Positions 1 to 6,644 of a stretch of 15,508 nt of DNA are shown in pieces (position 1 is the stretch's first letter; the number at the start of each line of letters is the position of its first letter). The notes under the pieces were generated by a model that ran no database searches, had not been told where the DNA came from, and was given only the letters and a program-made list of their open reading frames with translations. Source of the stretch: JBBIQZ01 sp037442065 (lineage in GTDB: Bacteria; Patescibacteriota; CPR2_A; CG2-30-33-46); contig JBBIQZ010000011.1 in NCBI GenBank assembly GCA_037442065.1, forward strand, positions 1 to 15,508. Direction: 5' to 3'. Made by a program: the position numbers and the translations under genes.

Positions 1-1053
1 CAAAACTAGAGCAAGAAAAACTCCTAAAAGACCCCCTAAAAGGCTTATTACAACCGATTCTATTAGAAATTGAATCAAAATATCTAAGTTAGAAGCTCCA
101 ACAGCTTTTCTTATCCCCACTTCCCGAGTCCTTTCGGTAACAGTAACCAGCATCATATTCATAATTCCAATTCCGCCTACCACCAAAGAAATGGCGGCAA
201 TTGCCACAACTAGCAAAGTTAAAATATTTAAAATACTTCCGGCAATGCTAATAAGATCGTCCTGGGTTAAAACCGTAAAATCTTCTGTTCCTTGATGGTT
301 GTCTAAAATTATCTCTCTCACTTCGTCGGCGGCGCTTTTTACTTCTTCGGAAGAATTGCCGGCCATAACTATTCTAAAAATCTGGCCTGTTCCGGTAATT
401 TCCGTTCCGGTTGTCCGAGGGATTACAGTTAATGAAGAAAAACTGGCATCGCCAAATTGCAAGGATTGTCTGGGTTTTTTAAAATACCCAACAACTTTAA
501 AATCAAAGTTTCTAAGTTTTATGGTTTTATTTATCGGGTCTTGATCGCCAAATAGTTCATCTTTTACCCCCGAGCCCAAAACAATTACTTTACCCTTGTT
601 TTGTAGATCTTCGTCAGTTATAAATCTTCCTTTTTCAATATCCATATTGGTCGCCGAAGCAAAAGGAGGAGTGGTGGAAACAATTAAAGCATTGGTGGAA
701 GTTTTACCGCTAAAACCCAAGATGCCACCAATTAAAGTCATTGGAGCAATATTTTTTACCTTTTCGGATTTATCTTCAAGTAACTTTACATCTTTCTCTG
801 TTAGGGTGGAAACACCAATGGTAGTTGCCGGATTAAAGGGTTTATTTTTATCAACTTTTCCTGGAACAACAAAAATTGAGTTTGTGCCAAACCCTTCTAC
901 CATTTCGGAAACCGACTTCTTAACCCCTTCGCCTAAACCCAGCATTAAAACCACCGAGCCAACGCCGATTATTACACCTAAAACCGTCAAAAACGAACGA
1001 GATTTATTAGCCAAAATGGAAGAAATGGCCATCTTGAAAGCCTCAAAAAACAT
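1..1053 (-). CDS. MacB/FtsX-type ABC transporter permease, partial (C-terminus off the left edge)
   Basis: Membrane permease of an ABC3 (MacB/LolC/FtsX-like) exporter, which couples cytoplasmic ATP hydrolysis to conformational change in an extracytoplasmic domain. The frame stays open from an ATG at 1053 to base 1, giving 351 residues. Residues 20-40 form the first membrane segment (TVLGVIIGVGSVVLML). Residues about 45-265 form a MacB-like extracytoplasmic core. Residues about 270-303 are a second membrane segment, followed by the family signature TERTREVGIRKAVGA (306-320). A third segment is cut by the window edge, so roughly 50 residues and the last helix are missing. The start is supported by an AGGAG ribosome site (1060-1064) six bases upstream, lying inside the end of the ATPase gene, which it overlaps by 11 nt. 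The pair is translationally coupled. No MacA-like adaptor is visible, so the substrate is unknown. Confidence 0.9.
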   Translation of the reverse strand, partial: MFFEAFKMAISSILANKSRSFLTVLGVIIGVGSVVLMLGLGEGVKKSVSEMVEGFGTNSIFVVPGKVDKNKPFNPATTIGVSTLTEKDVKLLEDKSEKVKNIAPMTLIGGILGFSGKTSTNALIVSTTPPFASATNMDIEKGRFITDEDLQNKGKVIVLGSGVKDELFGDQDPINKTIKLRNFDFKVVGYFKKPRQSLQFGDASFSSLTVIPRTTGTEITGTGQIFRIVMAGNSSEEVKSAADEVREIILDNHQGTEDFTVLTQDDLISIAGSILNILTLLVVAIAAISLVVGGIGIMNMMLVTVTERTREVGIRKAVGASNLDILIQFLIESVVISLLGGLLGVFLALVL

Positions 1054-1732
1054 TCTCTTCTCCTCTTTTTTCTATTTTCCCGTCTCTTAATCTTACAACC
1101 TTTTTAGCAAAAGCGGCTCTTTCTTTTTCATGGGTTACTAAAATAATGGTAATTCCTTCTTGGTTTAGTGATTTAAATATTTCCATAACCTCGTCACCGC
1201 TTTTGGTATCTAAGTTGCCGGTCGGCTCGTCGGCTAAAATAATGTCCGGTTTATTTGCCAAGGCTCTGGCAATAGCTACTCTTTGCGCTTCTCCACCGGA
1301 AAGCTGATTGGGTTTAAAAGAAACTCTTTCCCCCAAACCGACCCTCTCTAAAATCTCCGATGCTCTTTTTCGCCTTTCTTTAAACGGAATCCTTTCGTAA
1401 ACCATCGGAAGCTCAACATTGGCCAAAGAAGAAATCTTAGAAATTAAATTAAATTTTTGAAAAACAAACCCAATCCTTTCTCTTCTTAAATTAACCAATG
1501 CTTTTTCTTTAAATTTAGATACTTCCTGCTCTTCAAACTTATATAAACCCGAGGTTGGTCTGGTTAAAGTACCAAGAACATCCATTAAGGTTGATTTACC
1601 GGAGCCAGAAGGTCCGGTTATTACCACAAATTCTCCTTTGGCGATTTCTAAATTTATATTATCTAAAGCTTTTACCGAAACTGGCCCGGCTTTATAAATT
1701 TTTGAAATATTTTTTAATTCAATTTGCTTCAT
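1043..1732 (-). CDS. ABC transporter ATPase, MacB/LolD family
   Basis: ATP-binding subunit (229 aa, normal length for the LolD/MacB nucleotide-binding family) that drives the overlapping FtsX-like permease. Visible motifs are Walker A GPSGSGKST (40-48), Q-loop FQ (91-92), signature LSGGEAQ (144-150), Walker B IILADE (164-169) followed by the D-loop region PTGNLD, and the switch His201 in VTHE. The segment GNLDTKSGDEVMEIF is typical of this subfamily rather than of importers. It is the first gene of a leftward operon and is divergent from pilB. The ATG at 1732 gives the normal N-terminus for the family (MKQIELKNISKIY). A GCAGG lies directly against the start, so the ribosome site is poor. Function in macrolide efflux, lipoprotein release or peptide export cannot be told apart from sequence alone. 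Confidence 0.93.
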   Translation of the reverse strand: MKQIELKNISKIYKAGPVSVKALDNINLEIAKGEFVVITGPSGSGKSTLMDVLGTLTRPTSGLYKFEEQEVSKFKEKALVNLRRERIGFVFQKFNLISKISSLANVELPMVYERIPFKERRKRASEILERVGLGERVSFKPNQLSGGEAQRVAIARALANKPDIILADEPTGNLDTKSGDEVMEIFKSLNQEGITIILVTHEKERAAFAKKVVRLRDGKIEKRGEENVF

Positions 1733-1918
1733 CCTGCTAAAATCTTAGGCTAAATTTTGAGTTTAATCAATAACAAGTAAATAAACAATGACTAAAAAAT
1801 CTGTAAAAAACAAGGAAAATATCTTTCAAAAATGTCCCAAGGTATCAAACAAGCAAGTTATTGCAGGCTAAAAGATCTTATGGTTTAATATAATTGATAA
1901 TCTTAAAAAGAGGCTTAA
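1733..1918. promoter_or_regulatory. Divergent intergenic region between the ABC exporter operon and pilB
   Basis: AT-rich 186-bp spacer that must hold promoters in both directions. Rightward, the best candidates lie at 1861-1894 and are given separately. Leftward, only a weak candidate is visible: on the minus strand TTGTTT, a 17-nt spacer, then TAAACT. No operator-like palindrome, riboswitch-like structure or terminator is evident. A 27-codon plus-strand ORF (1788-1871) has no ribosome site and was not accepted as a gene. Confidence 0.5.
1861..1894 (+). promoter_or_regulatory. Candidate promoter of the pilus operon
   Basis: Two overlapping -10 candidates are visible. TTGCAG (1861-1866) is followed after 17 nt by TTTAAT (1884-1889), preceded by TGG, which fits an extended -10. 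A perfect TATAAT lies at 1889-1894 but has no good -35 at the right distance. The TATAAT is part of a 12-mer TATAATTGATAA (1889-1900) that recurs upstream of pilM at nearly the same distance from the start codon (30 against 28 nt). Confidence 0.45.
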
Positions 1919-3640
1919 GTGGCAAATGCCAAAAAAGTAGAAGAATTACTCTTGCAGGCGGGTGTAACCAAAGAACAATTAGCTGAAGCAAACCAAGAAA
2001 GCAAAAAAACAAAAAAGCCCGTCGAGAGAATTATTAAAGAAAAAAAGTATTTAAACGATCGAGATTACTCAAAAGTTAAGGCACAAATCTTAAACGTTCC
2101 TTTTGTTGATTTGTCTAATATTACTATCCCCCAAAACATACTCCAAAAAGTCCCAGAAGATGTGGCTAAAAAATACCATATGGTTGCTTTTGATATAGAC
2201 AAAAACACCAAAGCGCTAAAAATTGCAACAAATATCCCGGAAGATTACATAATGCTGGACTTTCTAGAAAAAAGGATCGGAACAGAAATTGAGCCTTCCA
2301 TGGCTACCAATTCAGATATCAGCAAAGCTTTAGATCAATATAGCGGCATTCAAACAGAAGTAGAAAAAGAAATTGAAACAGATAAAATTCTCCCCGATTC
2401 AACTAAAGAATTGGAAAAACTATCAACTGCCGATATTATAAAACACGATTCTCCTATCGCTAAACTTGTAGATACTCTATTAGAACACGCGGTAATTGGC
2501 GGCGCTTCGGATATTCATATTGAACCAACAACCAAAAGTTTAGATGTAAGATACCGAATTGACGGAATTTTAAGAAAAACAGTAACTTTGCCCACGGTTA
2601 TCCAAAGAGCGGTTATTTCAAGGATAAAAATTTTATCAAATTTAAAAATTGACGAACAAAGACTGCCTCAAGACGGCCGCTTCCACGGCACTTATGGCGA
2701 CCGAGAAATAGACTTTAGAGTTTCAACCCTTCCGACGGTAAACGGCGAAAAAATCGTTATGAGAATTTTAGATAAATCAACTTCCATTTTAACCTTAGAA
2801 CAGCTTGGCTTAAAAGGAAAAGCTTTTGAAGTTATTCAAATGAATATCCATAAACCGCATGGGATGACTTTAGTAACCGGCCCCACCGGCGCCGGAAAAT
2901 CAACCAGTCTTTATGCCATAATCGGCATTTTAAATAATGTAGGAATGAATATCGTAACTTTAGAAGATCCGGTAGAATACTATATTGATGGAATAAACCA
3001 AGCTCAAATAAATCCCCAAATAGAGTTTACTTTTGCTTCGGGCTTAAGGTCTATTGTTCGGCAAGACCCGGATGTGATAATGGTTGGGGAAATTAGAGAT
3101 TTTGAAACTGCCGATATGGCTGTTCATGCCGCCCTAACCGGCCATATCGTTTTATCAACCCTTCATACCAATGATGCCGCTGGAGCAATCCCCCGCCTTA
3201 TAGATATGGGAGTTGAACCATTTTTGCTTGCTTCTTCTATTAATACTATTATTGCTCAAAGATTGGCCCGAAGAATCTGTCCGCATTGTAAAACCGAAAT
3301 CAAAGTCCCCAAAGAAATCACTGCCGAAATAAATGATGTGATAAAAAATGCTCCTAAAGATTTGCAAAAACAAATGGAAAAATCCGATTCCATAAGCGTT
3401 TATAAGGGAATGGGCTGTGAGTTCTGCAACCAAACTGGCTACAAAGGACGAATCGGAATTTTTGAAGTTTTGCCTGTAGAGGGCGAAGTAGAAAACTTGA
3501 TTATTAAAAAAGCTCCGGCTTCCGATATCGAAAAAGCAGCAGTTGAAGCTGGCATGACCACAATGAAACAAGACGGAGTCTTAAAAGCAATAAACGGCTT
3601 AACAACTTTAGAAGAAGTTTGGCGAGTAACTTTGGAATAA
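1919..3640 (+). CDS. pilB: Type IV pilus assembly ATPase PilB (GspE family)
   Basis: Cytoplasmic hexameric motor that powers pilus extension. It is 573 aa, normal for PilB/GspE. Residues 1-135 are an MshEN/GspE_N-like N-terminal domain with VPFVDL at 60-65; the glycine-leucine motifs associated with c-di-GMP binding in MshE are not preserved, so nucleotide sensing is doubtful. The catalytic part shows Walker A GPTGAGKST (321-329), Asp box NIVTLEDPVE (344-353), Walker B IMVGEIRD (387-394) and His box LTGHIVLSTLHTND (406-419). A four-cysteine zinc site (Cys454, Cys457, Cys500, Cys503, ending CNQTGYKGR) marks PilB/GspE rather than the retraction ATPase PilT. Translation starts at GTG 1919, with AAAGAGG five bases upstream. 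It leads the pilus block, with a 162-nt repeat-filled gap before the first prepilin. Confidence 0.96.
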   Translation: MANAKKVEELLLQAGVTKEQLAEANQESKKTKKPVERIIKEKKYLNDRDYSKVKAQILNVPFVDLSNITIPQNILQKVPEDVAKKYHMVAFDIDKNTKALKIATNIPEDYIMLDFLEKRIGTEIEPSMATNSDISKALDQYSGIQTEVEKEIETDKILPDSTKELEKLSTADIIKHDSPIAKLVDTLLEHAVIGGASDIHIEPTTKSLDVRYRIDGILRKTVTLPTVIQRAVISRIKILSNLKIDEQRLPQDGRFHGTYGDREIDFRVSTLPTVNGEKIVMRILDKSTSILTLEQLGLKGKAFEVIQMNIHKPHGMTLVTGPTGAGKSTSLYAIIGILNNVGMNIVTLEDPVEYYIDGINQAQINPQIEFTFASGLRSIVRQDPDVIMVGEIRDFETADMAVHAALTGHIVLSTLHTNDAAGAIPRLIDMGVEPFLLASSINTIIAQRLARRICPHCKTEIKVPKEITAEINDVIKNAPKDLQKQMEKSDSISVYKGMGCEFCNQTGYKGRIGIFEVLPVEGEVENLIIKKAPASDIEKAAVEAGMTTMKQDGVLKAINGLTTLEEVWRVTLE

Positions 3641-3642
3641 GA

Positions 3643-3799
3643 ACAAATGACAAATTTCAAACCTCAAATATCAAATGAAATCCTAAATCCTAATTTTTAA
3701 ATTGTAGACATTTTCCACCAGAGGTGGATCGGCCTTTGGCCGAAGTCATTAAACGTTGATTTGGTATTTAGATTTTGACATTTAGAATTTAACATACTT
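3643..3799. repeat. Heptamer-periodic inverted-arm element between pilB and the first prepilin
   Basis: The left arm (3643-3677) reads as five units of exactly 7 nt with consensus N-CAAAT-N (one unit is CAAAC), followed by two AAATCCT heptamers (3678-3691). The right arm (3758-3792) reads as five exact 7-nt units with consensus N-ATTT-RR (one unit has TTTT), the reverse complement of the left-arm unit. The arms therefore face each other as an imperfect inverted repeat. Between them lie the two abutting hairpins at 3714-3743. No protein-coding frame runs through it. The heptamer period, the opposed arms and the GC-rich centre suggest a non-coding repeat family rather than random AT-rich DNA. 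No second copy of this type is present in the window. Confidence 0.7.
3714..3743. repeat. Twin abutting 15-nt hairpins
   Basis: TCCACC-AGA-GGTGGA (3714-3728) is followed with no gap by TCGGCC-TTT-GGCCGA (3729-3743). Each is a perfect 6-bp stem with a 3-nt loop. An alternative pairing is possible between CCAGAGG (3718-3724) and CCTTTGG (3733-3739), allowing one G-U pair, so two exclusive folds exist. No T-run follows in either direction, so it is not a normal intrinsic terminator, although it could shield the pilB 3' end or attenuate transcription into the prepilins. Confidence 0.75.
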
Positions 3800-3802
3800 T
3801 AA

Positions 3803-4294
3803 ATGAAAAAAAGAATCTTAAGAAGATTAATTTCCAAAAATTTAAAGGCCGGAGGCAATAATTTAGCTGGGTTTACTCTTATTGAACTCGTAGTTGTAAT
3901 TTTTATTTTTTCCTTAATGGCAACTGTTTCTATTCCCTATCTTACTGCCTGGACCGCTTCGCTAAAAATAGATGGCGTCCAAAAGGAATTAGTTTCTAAC
4001 ATAAGGCTTACCCAACAAAAAGCAGTTGCGCTACAAATTAATCATTCTATTAAATTTAACTCGGTATATAATTCTTATGATATTATAAAAAAAGATGATA
4101 ATTCTGTTGTAAAAACTGTTATCCTTCCTCAAGAAATTTCATTTTCAGGGATAAATCTCAACCCGTCTTCCTCAGAAATTATATTCAATCCAGCCGCTGC
4201 TCCCAGCGCAAACGGAAATATTAACTTAATAAATAACCGAGGAAGCATTAAACGAATTGAAGTTTTACCCTCCGGTTTTACTAAGACAGATTAA
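3803..4294 (+). CDS. FimT/GspH-like minor prepilin
   Basis: Minor (pseudo)pilin of 163 aa. The prepilin peptidase site is A-G|FTLIELVVV with Gly23 at -1, Phe24 at +1 and Glu28 at +5, followed by a hydrophobic helix (24-45) ending near IPYL. The leader is long for a type IV prepilin (23 residues, very basic: MKKRILRRLI...). The globular part ends in a pattern seen in FimT/GspH proteins: EIIFNP, a Gly/Asn turn, NINLINNRGSIKRIEVLPSG. It is the first of four prepilins in the order FimT-, PilV-, PilW- and PilX-like. No Shine-Dalgarno sequence precedes the ATG at 3803, which directly follows the repeat element. Assignment as a prepilin is certain; the FimT/GspH class is inferred. Confidence 0.88.
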   Translation: MKKRILRRLISKNLKAGGNNLAGFTLIELVVVIFIFSLMATVSIPYLTAWTASLKIDGVQKELVSNIRLTQQKAVALQINHSIKFNSVYNSYDIIKKDDNSVVKTVILPQEISFSGINLNPSSSEIIFNPAAAPSANGNINLINNRGSIKRIEVLPSGFTKTD

Positions 4295-4310
4295 TGAAAA
4301 ATACAAAGAT

Positions 4311-4396
4311 AAATTGCTCAATTGCTAAATTGTTAAAGAACAAACGGCAATAAAACAACTAGATAACAATGAAACAATATAACAATTTAACAATGG
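4311..4396. repeat. Octamer-periodic inverted-arm element overlapping the PilV-like start
   Basis: The left arm (4311-4334) is three exact 8-nt units AAATTGCT, CAATTGCT, AAATTGTT. The right arm has GGCAATAA (4346-4353) and AACAACTA (4354-4361), a GAT break, then four exact units AACAATNN (4365-4396), the reverse complement of the left-arm consensus NNATTGYT. The ATG at 4369 and the first eight codons of that frame consist of this repeat, and a second in-frame ATG (4393) lies in its last unit. The two arms can pair over about 15 nt with one mismatch. It resembles the element at 3643-3799 in design (opposed short-period arms) but has a different unit and period. Confidence 0.7.
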
Positions 4397-4797
4397 ATAA
4401 AGGCTTCACCATTATTGAAGTAATTATTGCTTTGGGGCTTTTTACCGTCGGGGTAGTGGTTGCTCTTAGTGTCTTTCCTAAGGGCTTAAAACTAGAGAGG
4501 GAATCAAAAGAAATATCGGTAGCCACTAATTTGGCCGGAGAAAGACTGGAAGAACTAATCACCGAAAATTATGACGACATTCCGGTAGGCACCATTGATG
4601 CAAAAGCAAGAATAGACACCAACCCTCAAAGCCAATTCTACATTTACCAAAGATCAGCCGATGCTACTTTTGTTGATTCAAATTTAAATGAAAGTCCTAC
4701 CGATACCGGGCTAAAAAAAATCACAGTAACAACTTATTTCTTAGAAGGCTTCCAAGAAAAAACTATCCAACTTATAAGATTATTGAATAAAAAATGA
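4369..4797 (+). CDS. PilV/GspI-like minor prepilin
   Basis: Minor prepilin, 142 aa from the ATG at 4369 or 134 aa from the in-frame ATG at 4393. The processing site is DKG|FTIIEVIIALGLFTVGVVVAL, with Gly12, Phe13 and Glu17 (+5) in the longer form. The helix followed by ATNLAGERLEELI and a C-terminal strand pattern is typical of PilV/GspI. Neither ATG has a recognisable ribosome site. The longer start lies in the octamer repeat and would make a 12-residue leader with a repeat-encoded MKQYNNLT; the shorter start makes a four-residue leader MDKG. I give the longer form, but the true start is uncertain. The stop overlaps the next start (ATGA at 4794-4797), so translation of the PilW-like gene is coupled to it. 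Confidence 0.87.
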   Translation: MKQYNNLTMDKGFTIIEVIIALGLFTVGVVVALSVFPKGLKLERESKEISVATNLAGERLEELITENYDDIPVGTIDAKARIDTNPQSQFYIYQRSADATFVDSNLNESPTDTGLKKITVTTYFLEGFQEKTIQLIRLLNKK

Positions 4798-5405
4798 AAA
4801 ATACAGAGAGAAAATTTAATCCGAAGGCTCTGACGGGATTTATCCAGCATTTTTCGAAAAATGCTGGATTTACGTTAATAGAAGTCTTAATTGGCTCCGG
4901 CTTAGGAATATTGATTATCGTTGTTGTTTATTCAAGCTTCATTTTTGGACAAAATGTTTACAAGAGAGGCGTTTTAAATGCCGAACTTGCCCAAAATGGC
5001 CGAATCGCTTTAGATAGAATAGGAAGAGAAGTAAGACAAACAGACCAGCTAACAACAACTCTAGATTCAATCGTACCCGACCCCCCGCAAACAGAAATAA
5101 TGTTTGAAGACGGCCACACCGATATTATCCAATATATCCGCTATTACCTTTCCGGCACAGATTTAAAAAGAGAACAAAGACATTATTATTTTCCCTCAGA
5201 CCCAAGCCAGTGGGTCGATTGGAACGCCAAGGACAATAACGGCCAATCAGCAAACTATATTATAGACGATGATCAAGTTATTGCTCAAAATATTTCACTT
5301 ATAAATTTTTATGGCGAGGGAAATTTAATTAAAATAGACCTTACCGCTTCCCAAAATGGAAAAGATATACAATTTAGGACAGAAAATTTTGAAAGAAATT
5401 TATAA
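4794..5405 (+). CDS. PilW/GspJ-like minor prepilin with an interrupted leader
   Basis: Minor prepilin of 203 aa. The cleavage site is NAG|FTLIEVLIGSGLGILIIVVV with Gly25, Phe26 and Glu30 (+5). ALDRIGREVRQ (about 68-78) soon after the helix is characteristic of the PilW/GspJ class, as is the large beta-rich C-terminal part. The leader is 25 residues and contains a second Gly-Phe (15-16) ten residues before the real site. Codons 17-25 are encoded by a perfect palindrome. Removing 30 nt gives an ordinary 15-residue leader ending ALTG|FTLIEV, so the leader looks expanded by insertion. The start overlaps the preceding gene by 4 nt, and the next gene begins one base after the stop. Confidence 0.88.
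   Translation: MKNTERKFNPKALTGFIQHFSKNAGFTLIEVLIGSGLGILIIVVVYSSFIFGQNVYKRGVLNAELAQNGRIALDRIGREVRQTDQLTTTLDSIVPDPPQTEIMFEDGHTDIIQYIRYYLSGTDLKREQRHYYFPSDPSQWVDWNAKDNNGQSANYIIDDDQVIAQNISLINFYGEGNLIKIDLTASQNGKDIQFRTENFERNL
4836..4872. repeat. Palindromic insertion with 7-bp direct repeats inside a prepilin leader
   Basis: Bases 4842-4869 form a perfect 28-bp palindrome with half-site ATCCAGCATTTTTC and no unpaired centre. Direct repeats GGATTTA lie at 4836-4842 and 4866-4872, spaced exactly 30 nt, so each encodes Gly-Phe in the same frame. The arrangement looks like a 23-bp core plus a 7-bp target duplication. The encoded residues (17-25, IQHFSKNAG) lie in the part removed by prepilin peptidase. 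The palindrome and repeats are directly visible; insertion is inferred. Confidence 0.8.
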
Positions 5406-5406
5406 A

Positions 5407-6627
5407 ATGAAAAAAATAATTTCAAAAAAACAAAATTCGGGCATTGTTTTAGTCACAACCCTTTTAATTATGACTTTACTAACGGCTCTTGCGGCATTTT
5501 TTATCGGTTCGGTATTGTCGGAATTTAAAATCTCTGCCTCTAACCGCGGCGGCACAATTGGCTTTTATGTTGCCGAATCGGGAGTTGAAGAAGCGATATA
5601 TAAAGTTAAAAACGACAGTAATTTTAGAACGAATTTCCTAAACGGTACTTTAAACAGCTCCAACGGTTCTTTTTCCAGAAATCCTTATTTAATAGCTGGC
5701 AGTTCTTACTCGGTAGTTGTAACAAGCATTGCTCCGGGTGAAGCCCAGATAATTTCAACTGGAAAATATACAAGCGGAGGAATTACTGCTCAAAGAATTG
5801 TTAACACCAAAATAATAAAAGGAGTAAATCCAAATCCTCCTTGGGGAAACACAATGTTCGGTTCAGACGAAGTTGAAATCTCTGGCAGCAAAGTAAATAT
5901 AGCGGGAGGAGACCTATTTGCTAATGAAGACATTGAGATAGAAGCTTTTAGTAATGTTAATGCTACAAATAATGTTTACTCCAATAAAGATATAAAAGTT
6001 GGCGGAAACTGCGTTTTAACTGTCGGCGGCGAAAAAAGAGCCCAAAACTACCCGCCAGCGCCTGATCCTATAACAATGCCTCAAATAGATTTTGATTCAT
6101 CAAATCCTAATTCTTGGCTGAATCAAGCCACGGCTGTATATACAGACAAACAATTTAGCGATTTGCTTACAAATAATCCTAATCTTACCTTAAGCGGGAT
6201 TATCTATGTAAAAGGTTCGGTTAGTGTTGGAAAAGGACAATCCTTAACCATAAACGGCTTATTGGTGGCTGATAGCGACGTGGAAGTAGGTCAAAATTCC
6301 TCGGGCATGGCAACTTTAACAGTTAATAAACCGGCTAATGGTAATCCCTCTGGGGTTTTAACAAAAGGTAAAATAAAAATAAAGAAGAATGCAAGTGATG
6401 TTTATATAAACGGCTTAGTTTACGCCAATGATGAGTTTAAAGCCTCTGATACAAATTCCCAGCTTACAATAATTGGAGGGATTATTTCCAGAAAGGTTCA
6501 ATTCACAAATATCTCTACAAAAACTGCACAAATAACCTATGACAACGAGCGAGTTTCCCAAATTTTAAACCAAGAAAATTCCGCTTCGCCCACCGTTCAA
6601 GTAGAACATTGGGAAGAAAATTATTAA
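5407..6627 (+). CDS. PilX/GspK-like minor prepilin with a large beta-rich C-terminal region
   Basis: Type IV prepilin-like protein of 406 aa. The ATG at 5407 is chosen over one at 5356 because it gives a normal leader and a one-base gap to the previous stop, while 5356 lies deep inside that gene. The leader MKKIISKKQNSG ends in Gly12, followed by IVLVTTLLIMTLLTALAAFF. Position +5 is Thr instead of Glu, as in GspK/PilX tip subunits. VAESGVEEAIYKV (55-67) is typical of PilX. Residues about 150-380 contain repeated short strands with Gly/Asn turns (for example VEISGSKVNIAGGDLF, IYVKGSVSVGKGQSL, VYINGLVYANDEF) and suggest a beta-solenoid. Only one Cys (202) is present. By comparison with GspH-I-J-K, this subunit is expected at the pilus tip. 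Class and tip role are inferred. Confidence 0.85.
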   Translation: MKKIISKKQNSGIVLVTTLLIMTLLTALAAFFIGSVLSEFKISASNRGGTIGFYVAESGVEEAIYKVKNDSNFRTNFLNGTLNSSNGSFSRNPYLIAGSSYSVVVTSIAPGEAQIISTGKYTSGGITAQRIVNTKIIKGVNPNPPWGNTMFGSDEVEISGSKVNIAGGDLFANEDIEIEAFSNVNATNNVYSNKDIKVGGNCVLTVGGEKRAQNYPPAPDPITMPQIDFDSSNPNSWLNQATAVYTDKQFSDLLTNNPNLTLSGIIYVKGSVSVGKGQSLTINGLLVADSDVEVGQNSSGMATLTVNKPANGNPSGVLTKGKIKIKKNASDVYINGLVYANDEFKASDTNSQLTIIGGIISRKVQFTNISTKTAQITYDNERVSQILNQENSASPTVQVEHWEENY

Positions 6628-6644
6628 AATCCAAGGATTTATTG

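Noticed and set aside
596..1090. Long plus-strand ORF opposite the permease
   Set aside because: It lies antisense to a clearly conserved ABC permease and ATPase start, with no homology-like motifs of its own.
1788..1871. 27-codon plus-strand ORF (MTKKSVKNKENIF...) in the divergent region
   Set aside because: There is no ribosome site, and it is composed mainly of the Lys/Asn codons expected of AT-rich DNA. Its end overlaps the candidate -35 of pilB.
1919..3640. PilT retraction ATPase
   Set aside because: The length (573 aa), the N-terminal domain and the four-cysteine zinc site identify PilB/GspE.
3714..3743. Twin hairpins as a rho-independent terminator of pilB
   Set aside because: No T-run follows either stem on either strand.
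3643..4396. CRISPR array or tandem repeat tract
   Set aside because: The units are 7 and 8 nt with no unique spacers, and the arms point in opposite directions; this does not fit CRISPR architecture.
5356..5406. Upstream ATG at 5356 as the start of the PilX-like gene
   Set aside because: It would overlap the PilW-like gene by 50 nt and give an unsuited 29-residue leader. The ATG at 5407 follows the previous stop by one base and gives a normal 12-residue leader.
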